Source of the DNA: Plasmodium malariae
Taxonomy: Eukaryota > Apicomplexa > Aconoidasida > Haemosporida > Plasmodiidae
Assembly (NCBI RefSeq): GCF_900090045.1
Contig: NC_041785.1
Coordinates: 248,001-312,000 of the forward strand
Length of the DNA: 64,000 nucleotides
Reading direction: 5' to 3'
Shown: piece by piece, positions 38,300-52,649 of the stretch
How positions within the stretch are numbered: position 1 is the first letter of the stretch
How the letters are laid out: every line of letters starts with the position of its first letter
Notes under the pieces: generated by a model
Database searches by the model: none
The model's input: only the letters and a program-made list of their open reading frames with translations
What the model was told of the DNA's origin: nothing
Program-made: the position numbers and the translations under genes

Positions 38300-41010
38300 G
38301 TTTAAATTAATTATTCATATATAATAATACTTTACAACATTTATTACATTTATATATTTATAACATTTTTTTACCTTTTATTTTTTTTTTTTTTTAAACT
38401 ATATTTTCTTATTTTTATCCAAAGAATTAAGAAAAAAAATTTTGTTCAAATCATTATTTTTAACATTATTTTATATATTATATTATTAATATTTTGTAAT
38501 TAATATTAAAAACACTAAATATAGAGGAAACATAAGTAAAATTATAATCTATATTATTTTTATTAAGCAAACTTTTTATTTATAAAGATACATAATATAA
38601 CAATAAATGCTAACTCAGATAATGTATACTTTTTACTATTAAAAAACCATTAAATATTTTTACATAAAATATATAATTATGTTAATATTTTACACACCAC
38701 ATGTGTATTAATAAAAATTTTACTAAATTGTTGTTATTACGTATATATATTTAGTATCCTAATTATTCTGTATATTCCATATTATTTAAAAAAAAAAATT
38801 CGTATGTAAGATATTAAAAGATTTCAATGTATTTTTCGTTATTTTAATAGTAATATTGAAATTAAGAATTGTATTTTTCCGAAGTTTAACCTTTATATTT
38901 TATATAATTCAGTATTATTACATTTTATTAATTCTAATAAATAAAATAGTGAAACCCTTTAATAATACGTGCACATAATGTATAAAATAATTTTCTGAGG
39001 TAAATTATTTACAGTTTGTCTAGTTGTAATTAGCATATAATAATTATATTTTCTTTAAAGTTCTATACTATTTACAGTAAATTATTAATATATCTACTTA
39101 GAAATTTTAATAAAATATATTTATTTAATGCATTTTTATTCTTTTTATCTTTTAATGGATGTTATAATTATCATTAACTAAAGAAAGCTATAAAGTTTTA
39201 AATTTTAAGTAGGAAACAATAAAACAAATTATTATATATATTCTATTAATTAATATACATAAAATTATATTTCCGAAAGTTATATTGCCTCAAAAGATTT
39301 GATATTTCAAAAAAAAATTCGACATGATGATACAAATAAATAAAATTTTCTACTTCATTAATATTTTGTCATTTTCCCTTTTAATATCGATATGTCAGTA
39401 TTCCTATGAAGTTGAATAATTAGTGCACACAAAAAATTTTCTACAATTTCTGTAACGTTAAATTTTTATTTTAAAACTATTATTTCATTTATGTGGAAAC
39501 ATAGATATTTTTTTTAATATTTAACTTTTAAAAAAGTAACTTTGGCAAATTATCTATTAACAAAAATTAACCTAACTTATACATTAGACATAAATGTACG
39601 AACATTATTATAAGAAGAAGCATATACCTATCTCGAGTAGAAAAATATTCATGAATAAGGTTCATAGATATATATCAGAAACCGTATAATTCATTCAACG
39701 ATTCTGAATATTATAGAACACAACTTGAAAAAATAGAAAGCAAGTATCAAAACGAAAGAGATATATCAACAGAAGAAATAGAGTCACCGTCAAACGATAA
39801 CCTCTTAATGAAATTAGGTGTAAATTATAAAAACGATACATCACGGCTACTACATATTAAGTACAAAATGAATTGTAAACTATAAAGTATGTCTAACAAA
39901 TATAATAAAAATGTAGATATAGCTTTAAAATAATTTTTAGCAAAAAGTCTGTTCCACCTGAACTTATTCCTCACTATTTTATCCAGATTTTTATTTATTT
40001 CCTGCATTATATTTATTATCCATGATTCCTTTATATGCCTATGTAACGATAAAATATAATAAGCTAAATAAGTCTAACCATAACGATTCAAATTAGGATA
40101 TGAATATTCTTGAACTCTCCCTAGATTTATACATAAGAATGATTCCTTTATATCTTTGAATTGAATTCACATATTATAATACCCATGAAATTTTATGCAC
40201 ATAAGAGTACATAAAACTCCTGTTATATATGTGATACATGAATTATATTCCTTTCGCTATTATCTAAAATATTGCAACCTATGTTATTCTCATAGTACCT
40301 AGATTAAATGCTTAATTAATAAATTTCATGGTTATGTATATAATTAATATTTCATAATTTGCATAAGAAAATTTACATTTATCTATTTTTTTTTTTTTTT
40401 TTTTACTTATATAGGTAAAAAAATGGAATAGATAAGTTTGTTCCACTTATTTACAAAAGTTATATTTTTACAAATAAGTTTATTTACTTTTTTATTATAT
40501 TTACGTTTATGTTTTTATCACTATTTCAGGATATATGTAATTTTTAAAGGTATAATTTTATTAGGTTTTAAAATTATACTCATTATATAAATTTATTTAT
40601 TGAAGTATACATACGTTTTACACGTTAATTAGGATAACGTTTCTGAGAAAGAGAAGAAACAGAATAGACGTAATAGTAGTTTTGTTAAATATAAATATTA
40701 ATATCGTTATAATTTATACTTAATAGAAATATTGTTTTTTGTATATTTTAATTTTTTCGAATAATTTATTTAAATTGCTTGAAAAAACGATTAAAACTTA
40801 GTATTACCCCTTTTGTGTTATAAACAAAAACATTATATTATATTCTTTAAGTATATACAATTATATGAACTTAATTATTGTTTTATTTGTTTTTCTTTCT
40901 ATATTACTCTATCTCAAAGCAGTTTTATTTTATATTTAATTTTTTATATGTTATTGTCTATATTCATTCTATTCCATATATTCCACAAAAATATACAATA
41001 TTAATGTACA
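38300..41010. repeat. Segmental duplication, copy 1 (around I1)
   Basis: A diverged copy of about 57960-60690, same orientation, offset about 19.65 kb. Shared landmarks: TTATTTTATATATTxTATTATTA near 38.47 and 58.10; exon 1 of I1/I2; AACTCCTxTTATATxxGTGATACATGA near 40.22 and 59.89; TAGGTTTTAAAATTATxCTC near 40.56 and 60.24; TTATAAACAAxxACAT near 40.82 and 60.50. Confidence 0.7.
39324..40050 (+). pseudogene. PEXEL exported protein, pseudogene (I1)
   Basis: A paralogue of I2. Exon 1 39324-39410 is a 29-codon hydrophobic signal exon (MMIQINKIFYFINILSFSLL...) in which the usual Trp before the end is Ser; the donor is GTTGAA. Exon 2 begins near 39543. It contains an identifiable VRTLL followed by TAA and then EEAY, so the stop occupies the fifth PEXEL position. 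Further stops and frame changes follow. Later pieces SEYYRTQLEKIESKYQNE align with the TEYFERLYKELKSKSR block of I2. The 3' part (about 39.85-40.05 kb) is too eroded to follow, and the 3' limit is approximate. The minus-strand frame at 39825-40007 is an antisense shadow. Confidence 0.65.
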
Positions 41011-43199
41011 ATCAAATGAATATGAGATTATATATACATACCACGTATCATATTTTTCTTTTTATTATCGTTAATATTACTCGGTTAACTAAATGTATAT
41101 TCGTGAAAATTTATTACTTGTGCGTTCCACATAAGAATAATAACTAGGAGTAAAAAAAGATTAAGAAAATATGAAATGTTAATTAAATAATTATATAAAG
41201 GACAATTCAGATAGAGTAATAAATAGGATTAATTGAATATCTAATTTTTCCATTACAACTATTTATTACTAGCAATTAATTTTGTTGTAACTTACAATCT
41301 AAGCATGATAAGAAATTTTACTAATGAATAATATTCGTAATATAAAAAAACAATAAATATATAATGTTTCATAATATAATTCTGTTATTTCAATTCAACT
41401 TATGTGGTGTTATCTAAAACACATATTTAACCTAATGTGTATGTATAATAACTAAAAAATAAATTAAACTATATGGAAATAAATATATAGGCAGAAAACG
41501 TGTAATTTTAAGACGAATTCAAAACTGAATAGCATATAGTGTATCATTAGAATGTATTATTCATTTGAATAATTTTATTTTATTATCATTTCCACGAAAC
41601 GTACAAACAATTCAAAACGAATACATTGAATAACATAAACACTTAAAAGTATATTTATAGAAAAAAAAAGTACTTCGTTTAACATATAATATTATGCTTC
41701 GTACATGTTGAATGCAAAATAAGAATAAATTTAATTGATTTTTATTCCTAATTAATAAATAACCCTTTATCTATTTCTATTACTTTTTCTTTTTTTTTTT
41801 TAAAGTTATTATATATTCAACTCCTATAAAATAACTTCCATTTATTTATTAATTATACATAAAAGTAAAACTCTATATTATAAACAAAAATAACAAAAAA
41901 ATTAATTTTAAATTTTAAATTATTATCACAAAAATATGTTAATTTCATATTAATTTTATTTATCGTTAGGAATTAATATATTTCTATTTTACTCATTAAA
42001 TAATTCTCAATTAACTTAGATCTTAACATTTAAAAAATATACATTTTTTAAATTTTTACTGTTTAATTCATTTAATAATATATCTTCAACATGTCTTCTA
42101 ATAATAAATATTACATATTTATTCACTTATTCTTTATTATTCAAATTGAAAAGTTCGAATTAAAAGATTATTATTGCACTTCAATTAATTTATTTTATAT
42201 AAAATGTTGTAACCATATTCATTTATATTTTATCCCAAAAAATACAAATTCTAAATTTTTAATCTTTTTTCAGCTCATCAACTTAGTATATACTCCTTAA
42301 TGCTTCTGTATAAATAAATATATATTAATTTTTTTTTAATATATAAATAATGCATCATCTTAATAATCTTCTCATATATTATAAATCATTATGAAACCTT
42401 CATAATCATGCTTTATAAGATCATTATGCTTTTAAAACTATTTTTAATGATGTATAATTATTAAATTAATAGATGAACATATATAAATATATAAAACAAA
42501 AATATATCATATATTATAATTTTTACAATTTCTAATATATATAATTCTAAGTAAATAATACGAATTTAAAATAAATACAATAGAACAAATAAAAATATAT
42601 AATAATTATATTTGTATGTTTTATCTTACATTGAAATATGAATTAATTGTTAAAGATAAAAATACATTTCACTACTATATAAATTCAGAATATGATATTT
42701 TTTTAATATAGATGCATAAACAAAAAAAACATAAAATAATATAAAAAAGTACATAATGTTCAAATAAGCAATTACAATTTTTATACTTTATATATATTCA
42801 TTTTTTTCTTTTAGTAAATTTGATTACTTCAAGTGCAAATTTTTTATGTATCTTAATACTGCTTCCCAAAAACATTTTATAACATATACGCAATTATAAC
42901 AAATTGAATCACATCAAATAATTAAAAAAACGAATTTCTCGATATTACTAATTAATATATATTCGTTTTACATCATGAAATCATGCTAAACATCCAACTG
43001 TATCGTAAAAATTATCATTATTTTAATTTTTTATGCATAGAGAAACCTAACATACAAATAAAAATATAACAAACGAGAAATTTTTGTTTCATAAATATAT
43101 TTTTTTAAGGTATATTAATTACAAGAAAATATGTTATATATTTATATTTTAAAATTAAACTTTTATTTGCTTCGTAATATAACTATAAAGTGAAAAATA
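40051..43199. other. AT-rich intergenic DNA between I1 and the pir pseudogene
   Basis: The first kilobase is 3' flank of I1, duplicated after I2. Open frames at 40.81-41.15 kb are low-complexity Tyr/Ile/Phe runs. An open frame at 42091-42300 (+) is similar in style and has no family signature. Nothing else is recognised. Confidence 0.5.
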
Positions 43200-44140
43200 C
43201 TTCTACAACTACAAACCCAAATGTTATTCTTTTAGAGAAAGGATCGTCTATTAATATGCTACATCTTCCTTTAATGTTTCTTTAAATGTATTTTCATTCT
43301 TGATTCTAATAGAGCAGTCAATATCCAATTCTATCATTAGTTTTTCTTTCAATCTCCTATATACTACATACCGACATTTAAATTTAGACAAAGGATGTTA
43401 TAGGATATACTTTTTTGCTCATTTAAAATATTTTGGAGTCAACAGAGTAATTTTTCGATAAATAATATGTACAACATTTTCCCATTTGTGTTCCATATAT
43501 AGATTCTAAAAATTTAAAGTACTTATAACACTCTTCTTTTTGTTTCTTACAAAAAAATGAATTTTGGTAATATGAGCATATATTTTATAATAGTTATAGA
43601 AGTAATTTTCTTTCTTTGAATAATCAAAATAAAATATACAATCTCTGCATGTTATACCATTATATTCCTTAATAATTATTATATTAAGTTCAGATATATT
43701 ATCTTAGTCCAAAATTTCATTCCATGTAATATAAAATTTATTCATTATTTGATTACATATCCAATATGTAATATGAGCGCAGTTACTATAGTGATACGTT
43801 ACTTTGTTTTTCATTGTTCATAATAAAATTAAAATTATTGCAAAATGACTATTCTCTTCTGTAATTTGGGGCCTCTATTTTTTGAGTGTTTTACATTAAT
43901 CATCATTTCATATTACACTGGAATTTTTATAAAATCCGCTGTGCTTTCGATTTGTATTTAACACTTAAAATATCCTCCTAAAAATGAATTATTGAAAAAA
44001 AATTATATAAATGTTTAAACTTCTATTTTCTAATAATATTCACTTATCTTAATTACAAATAAAATAGTAAAATAAGAATTTATTAATGATTTTAATAAAT
44101 ATACAACATTTACCAAAACACTCTCTTCTGAAGAAGCCAT
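43200..44140 (-). pseudogene. pir: pir family pseudogene
   Basis: Exon 1 44114-44140 encodes nine codons (MASSEESVL) and ends at a GTAAAT donor, the same size as exon 1 of the intact pir gene. The intron is 43978-44113 with a TTTTTAG-like acceptor. Exon 2 starts at 43977 (EDILSVKY) but meets a stop after 16 codons. Downstream, out of frame with each other, are pir-like blocks: CAHITYWICNQIMNKFY with a WNEIL sequence after it, and KEECYKYFKFLESIYG followed by CCTYYL. These correspond to the cysteine/aromatic landmarks of pir extracellular domains. No intact membrane segment is seen. The left limit is approximate. It is nonfunctional and lies on the opposite strand from the complete pir gene. 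Confidence 0.75.
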
Positions 44141-46836
44141 TCTATCATCAGATATATCGGTAAAATAACATAATGATTACCCTTAATATACAAATACCAA
44201 TATATATAGAATACTAGTTCACAACATCGCCTTATATTATGTTACTTTATATTAAGTATGAAAAGTAATTATATATATATTAGCGAAAATCATACTTTAA
44301 CAAAAATTTTTGAATTATATATTTATACTTTTATCACTACGAATATAAAATTAACATTTTTATATGTAAAAAATATAATATGAACTTTAGTTATACATCC
44401 CCCATTATGCAATATAATTTTATTCTGTAATATATTATCTTGTATATTTCAATTTTATAATAAAACTTAACTCTAAAGGGTTACATAGAATAACAAAATA
44501 TAACTGATTTGAATATATTTAAAGCTCAGTTTATATTAATATTCTTATTTAATTATCCTATTTTACTTGGAAATATTCATATAATTAATTTTTCTTTATT
44601 ACAAATAACTTGGGTTAAAAGTATAAATACTTATATATTATTATATTTACTTCTTTCAGTAGTTAAACTAGTGCATAATTAATTTCATTACCTCTACATT
44701 AAGATGTATTAGTAATTTTAAATTTTATGATTTGAATGAATAATTTTATATATTATTAAATATAATAAGTGATTTATAAATTCTATTTGAAAAAAAAAAA
44801 AAAAATTTATAATTATTCAATAAAAAAATATGTTGCTTATTATATAATTAAAAAAATTATATAAGATTTCCTCTTTGTCATTATTTCGGAAAATAAAAAT
44901 TTTACTTTTCTTTTTATTACATAAGTAATCATGAAATATATATGCTTCATAATATAACTTTTCTCATACATATATACATATATAAGATTAGTTTGTGTTT
45001 TAATTTATTTGGAATAAAATTATTTTAAAGAATATAAAAAATACACTATTTTAAAAAGATTAAGATAGGGATACAAAATACTTATGTACATTATCTGACT
45101 TAAAAAAAAATAATTTGAAATTATATTCAATATATAACTCATTTAATATCAAGATATATAAATAGTACAAAAATATTTTTTCATCATTTAAATATATACT
45201 AAAATAATAATAAAACTTACTTTTTTTATACAGCATAATTTATTTATATCCAATATTATTGCATTTATTTAGACTTTACTCAGTAATAATTCACTAAAGT
45301 TACAATAATAAATATTGAAAAAAAGAAAAGAATTTTTATACATTTACGCACTTATTTTTATAAACACATTTTAAAATAGATTATATTCAATTATGGATCA
45401 TTAATATCATTTTACATACTACAATGTGGCATTATTATATATTATTCCTAATAATATAATTAATGTACTACATATTTTATCCAAACAATATTATATTCTG
45501 GATATAATAAAATAAAAATTAAATAAAATTTTTAAAATGTCCTTATGAATAAATTCTATTTCTAATGCAAAATTACTGCTATAAAAAAATATTATGGCAT
45601 TTTATTTTTTTTTTGGATAATATCAATATTGATATAATTAGAATAATTTTTGTATTAATATATATAATATTTATTATGAAAAAATAATTATATAATAATG
45701 AGGGAACTTATATACTTAAAATAATAAATTCAATCCATTTCTCCATTGTTAAATCTAACGTACTAATTATAGTAACATTTCTTATAACATTTATTCATGA
45801 TCTTAAGAATGTACAATATATCCTTTATATTATTTATTAAATTCAATTAACTAAAAAAAATAGTTATTAGCAATATCAATATTTACTTTAGTAAACTAAT
45901 TTTATTGATAATATTTAAATTATTTTATGATATGATAATGTATCTCAAAAAAAAATCAATAAAAATGTAATACAAAAGATGTATTATTAAAATTATAATA
46001 AATATTTAAATGAGAAATAAAATATAATAATATCCTTTAAAATATAGAAAAACGGGGAAACCATACTTATATAATAAAATGGAAAAGTGTTTTTTAAATG
46101 GAGAAATCGTTATTTGTAAAAACTTTCACGTATAAATTTTTTATCCTAATTAAATCCATTTATTTTGAAAGAGTCCCAATCAAACATAATTTATATTGTC
46201 ACATTCATATGAATAAAAGTTTTTGTAATATATATATATATATGTTCACAATTTTGATAAAAAAATTTATATAATACAATAAATTATAGAACATTTTCTG
46301 TAGAATAATTTTATAAATATATCTCCAAACAACAAAAACAAATAATTATTCACAATAAAGTAAATATAATTCTTCCGAAATTTCAAGCAAGAAATATATT
46401 AGATAATTAAAATATATAGATACTTATTTCCAATAAAATATAATTTATGCACATTAAAAAAAGTATAAAAAACAAATTATTATTTTATGCAACATTATAA
46501 TATAATTGTATATTACTTCTATAATATAATATTTTGTAAAATCATATTTCTTTAAAAAATATTTCAATTTACATTTAACACATTACACTTATTTTTCTAT
46601 ATAATATTTTTTAAACTAAAAAGTTTTATCGTTGTCATTATAATAGTACTACAATTTTTTAGTCCTGAACTATAATTTATCGATAATTATTAGTAACAAA
46701 TATTTATATGCCTTCCAAAATACTGTGGAATCTTACATAATAATAGAATGAAAATTTTGTTGTTAATTTTTATACATAGTTTACTGAAACCATATAATAA
46801 TGATATTATCTTTTATTTGTTTTATCCTAAAATAAA
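44141..46836. other. AT-rich region between the two pir loci
   Basis: No gene is seen. This is the shared upstream space of two divergently oriented pir loci, about 2.7 kb, so promoters for both would lie here. I could not identify a specific motif. It contains a short TA tract near 46229-46243. Confidence 0.5.
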
Positions 46837-48561
46837 ATGGAAAAATTAACTGAAGAATTGTTGGTATATTTTTATATTTATGAAAAAAAAATATGAAACT
46901 ATATAATAAATAATTTATATTACTAAAATGCAGTAAAAAACTATTCATTAAAAGTAAAATTTAATTTTATATAATTCATTATTTCTTCTTAATATACAGA
47001 ATAAAATTTTAGAAGGATCACGACCAAGTAATATATATAATATATTAAATCAAAGTGTCACTGGTAATCAGTACGATACAATATGTAAAGAATTAAATGA
47101 AAATGAAAGTGGCAATAATAATCCAACAGGAAGTTATAATCTCTGTAAACAAATTGCAAGGAATGCTCAGTTTTTATCATATAAGATAAATGAATCGGGA
47201 TATAAGAACTATTGTTTACATTACACATATTGGGTATATTATAAAATAAAAAAAATTTTAGAGAGCAGCTCGGAAAGTAATAAATCAGAACTTCTCACTA
47301 AATTTTTGAAATTGAACAATACTATTTATAAGCATTATAATTTATATAACTGCCTTTACGCAATTAAAGAAAACTCTATAGAAGGATTAAACGATAAGGT
47401 AGATGAAAAACATTTGTTCGATTATTTCAAAAACTATGATTATATAAAAAAATATGATACTTGTAATAAATTTAATTTCAGTAAATATGAAAACTATCTA
47501 AATCATATAAACGAACTATACAAAAAGCATAAAACTGAAAAGAAATGCTGTGAAGATCTATTCTGGTCCGATTGTCCAGATTATTTTTATTGTCAAAATG
47601 AGTTCGATCCTAATACACTCTTACAAGCATTAAATTCTAATGAAAGTGATAAATGTAAAAACTTAAAAAAATTAGAAAAAACTACACAATCCGGTTATTT
47701 AATGGATTCTGAGGATTCCCAAACAGATATAATAAGTTCATTTTATTTTACTAGCTGTACAGATATTAAAGGTGACAGCCCTAATAATCAAACACGTACA
47801 GGTGGAATACAAAAATGTAATGTGTTTGCGGCATCCCCTAAATCACTTAATAGTTCTTCACCGTTTACTCAACCTCCGCCTGATTATGTTACTTTTAACT
47901 TCGTCCAACAAACAATAGCTTCTGCACCTTCTAAATTACGAGAAAAGAAAACAGAATCAAGCGAAAACTCAGAACAAGTTCTATTGTATCATTTAGAGCC
48001 AATAATTAAAAAACAGGTCAAAATTACTAAAATAAAACAAGTTTGTAAAAAACCCGGATTAGTAAATGATGCATCTGGTAGCTGCAGGGAACCAAGTGTA
48101 CGAGAAACAGGAGCTATTGGATTAAAATTGGATTCATATCACCCCGACAAAAAAAGAGCTATTATATCATTCATTAATAATCCTATTAATATATTCAATA
48201 ACAATGTATTTCGTGGTGGTATTGCTTTTACTTTGATAGTGGGAATAATTTCAACTATTTATATTTATTATAAAGTAAATCTAAATTCTTAGTAAAATCT
48301 AAAATATATTAATTTACTATTCTTTATATGCACAATATTTTATAATTATAAAATAAATATATTCTCCATGTTTTGTATTATTCACTTTTATATTAGTTTA
48401 CTCCCTTCGGAAGACGTTTTCATAAAAAGGAACCAAGGAAAAAAAGAATTGACAATTATTATGATGATCCATATATGCGTCAATTTATAATTCGCGCCCC
48501 AAAACCTCTTAAAAGGAAAGTTGGAACAGCAAGATTACATTTTTCTTATTATTCTACATGA
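46837..48561 (+). CDS. pir: PIR protein, complete three-exon gene
   Basis: Exons 46837-46863 (MEKLTEELL), 47000-48274 and 48397-48561; introns 46864-46999 (GTATAT...ATACAG) and 48275-48396 (GTAAAT...ATTAG), both phase 0. The predicted protein has 488 residues. Exon 2 opens with NKILEGSRPSNIYNIL and carries the cysteine- and aromatic-rich pir domain (YCLHYTYWVYYKIKK-type block, CCEDLFWSDCPDYFYC). A Ser/Pro/Asn-rich variable stretch follows, then a membrane segment at about 415-433 (GGIAFTLIVGIISTIYIYY). Exon 3 encodes a cytoplasmic tail starting FTPFGRRFHKK and rich in basic and tyrosine residues. This is the usual pir plan: no signal peptide, C-terminal anchor, three exons. The family is thought to be displayed by the infected cell and to vary between copies. 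No lesion is found. It is much less A/T-rich than its surroundings. Confidence 0.9.
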
Positions 48562-51500
48562 AACCATATTTGTTTACTTTAAATAAAGAGTAAAATGATT
48601 TAGAAAAATTATATTAAAAATCTCTCTTAAGGGCATTAAACGCACAATTATGTTTAGTAAGAGAAAAAAAAAAAAAGAAAATTAATGAAATACAGTTAAT
48701 ACATAAAATAAATCTTGTTTCAGTTTACAATGTATAAATGAAGAATTATCCAGCATAGTAATTACATACATCTATATACTAAAGCTTCAATGTTAAAAAA
48801 TAATTAAACATAGATAATTTGTATAATTTTACACATAATATGAAAAACATAAAAATGCATGAAAACAAGCACCACTAACAAACGTTCAGTAAATACTAAG
48901 TATCCATATAAAAAAGGAAATTATATTTAAAAACTTATATAAAATAATAAATAAATATTACTAATATAAGAAGTTCTAATATATTTTAGCGAACATACAG
49001 AAAATAAAAAAATAATTATACTATATGAAACTAAACAATTAACTCCTTAAATAAAAAAGTAAAAAAATTAACAAAAAGTGTTTGCATTTATATTATCAAT
49101 AAGTATGAAAGAAGAATAACGATAAATATAAATATTTAAATACGAAAGAAAAAAAATCTAGCTCGTTACAAGGATTACTTAAGAATATTATTCATAAATA
49201 GCTAATTTTAAGAATTATGCACGCAATAATAAAAATATTTTCGTAGTTTTATTTTTATATAGATACAATTACTTAAATTCATTATTATATATTATTATAT
49301 TCTTTTCTTTTTTTATCTGTTTCTTTTCTTCTTTCCATTTATTTATGCGTTATAACAAAAATCATATGTATTTTATATAAAGTTGATATTAAATTTTACA
49401 TAGATATATTGCAACTTCCTAAAAATAATAAAATGATATAAATTATGTTAACATAATTTATACCCTAATATTATTACAGTTCATTATTTTATTTAAATGA
49501 ACTAAACTGTTGAGTATTACATGCAACTCTTCTGTTTTGGCAGTACATACACAATTATTATAAAAAATTGCATGATATAAAATGACTTAGGTTTTAATTA
49601 TCAATAATAGAAAAAAGGAAATTACTTACAATACTAACCAAATCTTTCTTACTTTTATAGTATAATAAAATGTAGAATGATAGATAATGCCATATAAGAT
49701 GATATATCAATATTATTTATATAATTTATGTATAAATTGACCATCTATCACACATTAAAAAATTTATAATTTTACTTATATTGTTATGTATAAAAAAATT
49801 ATGAAGTATTTTATAAAAAAATGTATTGTCGAAAATATTTAATAAGTATTAAAGTTATGTAATTTTTTAAATTATTATATCGTTATTATGTTATATCTAA
49901 AATATTACTCATAATATGAAACTTATGAAATTTTATAAAAAAAATTATATATTTAAAATATATAATAATCATCCTTTCGCTCCTCTTATACAGAATTATT
50001 TAATGTAGGTATTATTTAGATTAATTACCATGATATATAACATTATAAAAATATACAATTAAATATATATTAATTGATAAGTATAATAATATTACTTAAT
50101 TATTCCATTAGATGCAATTAGTTCAAATGATGTTACTAATATTTATATATCAGTTAATTTTAATATTATTAACCAATTATATTTTTACGTTGTTATAAAG
50201 ATAAAATTATTAATATTTTTTTCTTTTTACCTTTTCATAAAAATAATATTAAACTCTTTTAAAAATTTTTCTATCCATAACACAAAACTCATTAATTTTT
50301 TTTCTTTTTATATAAATTTTTTCAACATTTTTAATAATAAAAAAAAAATATAAAAAGTAACGACAGTCTTAATGTGTAATAAAATGAAATATTATATCTA
50401 TACTATTTAAATGGTATAGAAATTATTAGATATATTTTTATTTTGTATTAATAAATTCTTAGACCAAATTTTTTTAACAACAAAATTATAAATAACATTT
50501 TTGTGATAACTACTTTTATGGAATTTTAAAAATTTTTTTATATATTCTATTTACTTTTAAATTATACTTATGTTTCGTATATACAAGTTAAAATTTTTAT
50601 TCTAGACATACTTTGTTAATATAGGTAAAATATATATAAAATAACTTCTAAAAAAATTTTAATACAATAATTATATAGAATACTTCTAAATAATAAAATT
50701 ACACATTTATCTATATCAAATAAAGCTTTCTTATATGCGAATGTATCTATAATGCATACATTAAAATAAAAAATATATGTATATATATTGATATATATAC
50801 ATTAGTAAAATATTAAAAAATTATTTCAATATTCATTATGATATTTTGAGAAAATCATGTTTTCTTTTGTATTGTTGCATATTCTCCTTCTATTATGCAT
50901 TTTTTATGTATTGTACTATATATATAATATTTTCAAATACAATAGTTCAAATGTACAATTTCATAAAAAATGATAAATTATGATCATATATATACCCTCC
51001 TATATCATTATTAATATATTATAAAAATAAATGAGATATCATGTAAAACATTAAAATAAAAAGAAAGAATACAACAAAAAATTTTCATATAAGTAAAAAC
51101 AAAAAATTAAAAAAAAATTAAACTAATAATTCTTTAATACAATAGATCGATTAAAGAGAAATAGAACAAATTAATTTTTTGTATGCATTAACTGTTTACA
51201 AATATTTATTATCAATTAATATTTTTTTTTTTTTTTCATCTAACTTTCTCCCCAAACGTTATCTCTTATTTATTTATTTCAAGAGAAACATTAAAATTTG
51301 ACATAATTTATTTATATTATAACAGGACAACCAATAATTTTGGAATTATATTTAAATAGTTCTGTAATTTTGATTAACAACTGATATCTCTAAAATTATT
51401 ATATAATAATTCATAACATATTTTATTTTACATTCCCAAATAAACATTTATATGTAGTGTTAAAAATATTTTTTCATAGGATTGTCAAATTCAGAATAAG

Positions 51501-52649
51501 AACCAAAGATAAATAATATCATTCTAATCTATATATTCAAATATATATATTAACATTACAGAATAATTATTTGGAGATTTTCACATATTTTGTTTTAAAT
51601 ATTGTAAGATAGTATTCTATTTATATGAAATTTTAGTATTATTATTTCTCCTTAAACAGTTATAATTTATACTATATTTTTTAATTATATATTTTAATTC
51701 AGCTGTAGCATATACGAATAATTTTTCATATATACATTAAGTATCCAAATATACTATAATTAAGTGATATGCCTAACTATTCATTTTATTATTATAATTT
51801 AGTCCAAACTAAATAACTTATATCCAAAAGTAGAAGTAGATATATACAGAAAAAATAATTTATAAAATATAGTATACTATTTAAAATTATTCTATAGCAT
51901 AATATATATTCCACATATTATTAATCATTAGGTAACTGATATGTGTATAGAATTAAATTCTATGAGTATTTTATAACTTTATGTAATTTCCAAAACTATA
52001 GAAACAATATAGTATATTTTATATGTTATTAATTCTCATCTCTATACATAATGTATTAAAAATAAAAAACTATTAACAAGATAATTACAATACGATAATA
52101 TCTCTGTATCATAAATTAGTAACTAATCTAACACAATGAAAAAGGAGCATATTTACAGTGCTAATAATGATATGTTTTATACATTATTTATTTTAGGAAA
52201 ATCAAAATATTAAAAATAATTATTTACAATAACACAAGTAAGAATATTTATACTTGTATGTTTCTACTAGAAAAAGAAAAAAGGTGCCTTCCATATATTA
52301 ACAATAATTTTACGCAATAAACACCATATTATTTATTAATATTACTTAAATGTAATATACTATTGTTAGACATTTTACTCTCCTTTTATATAGTGGATTT
52401 TGATTTTTTATAAAATTATAAACTAAACTGTGATTTAATTTCAAAATATATATATCATATATCTACATTTACGATATATTTATTTATTGTAATAAAAGAT
52501 ATGAGCAATGAAAATGAATATTAGTGTATTCAATTATTTAATGGAACGCACATAAAATCATAAGTAGTTGATAGTCCTTTAATTTCTGTTAATATATATT
52601 AATTTAAAATAAAGATACAAATAAATAAAAATATACAAATTTGTATTTT
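48562..52649. other. AT-rich intergenic DNA between pir and STP1 loci
   Basis: No gene is recognised in about 4 kb. It holds the 3' flank of the pir gene, then low-complexity A/T DNA, then the presumed 5' flank of the STP1 remnant. Confidence 0.55.

Larger units (their letters stand above)
33510..39323. other. Intergenic DNA between H and I1; strand-switch region
   Basis: No gene is supported. The left part (about 33.8-37.6 kb) is the 5' flank of H and a diverged copy of the F upstream region; it includes TA tracts at 33924-33951 and 35402-35427. The right part, from about 38.3 kb, is the 5' flank of I1 and matches that of I2. Gene direction changes from leftward to rightward across this gap. 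Confidence 0.55.

Noticed and set aside
40813..41147. Two overlapping plus-strand open frames after I1
   Set aside because: Low complexity; the DNA is duplicated after I2, where no equivalent frame is kept.
42091..42300. 69-codon plus-strand open frame
   Set aside because: T-rich low-complexity translation with no recognisable features; a decayed minus-strand fragment is possible but cannot be supported.
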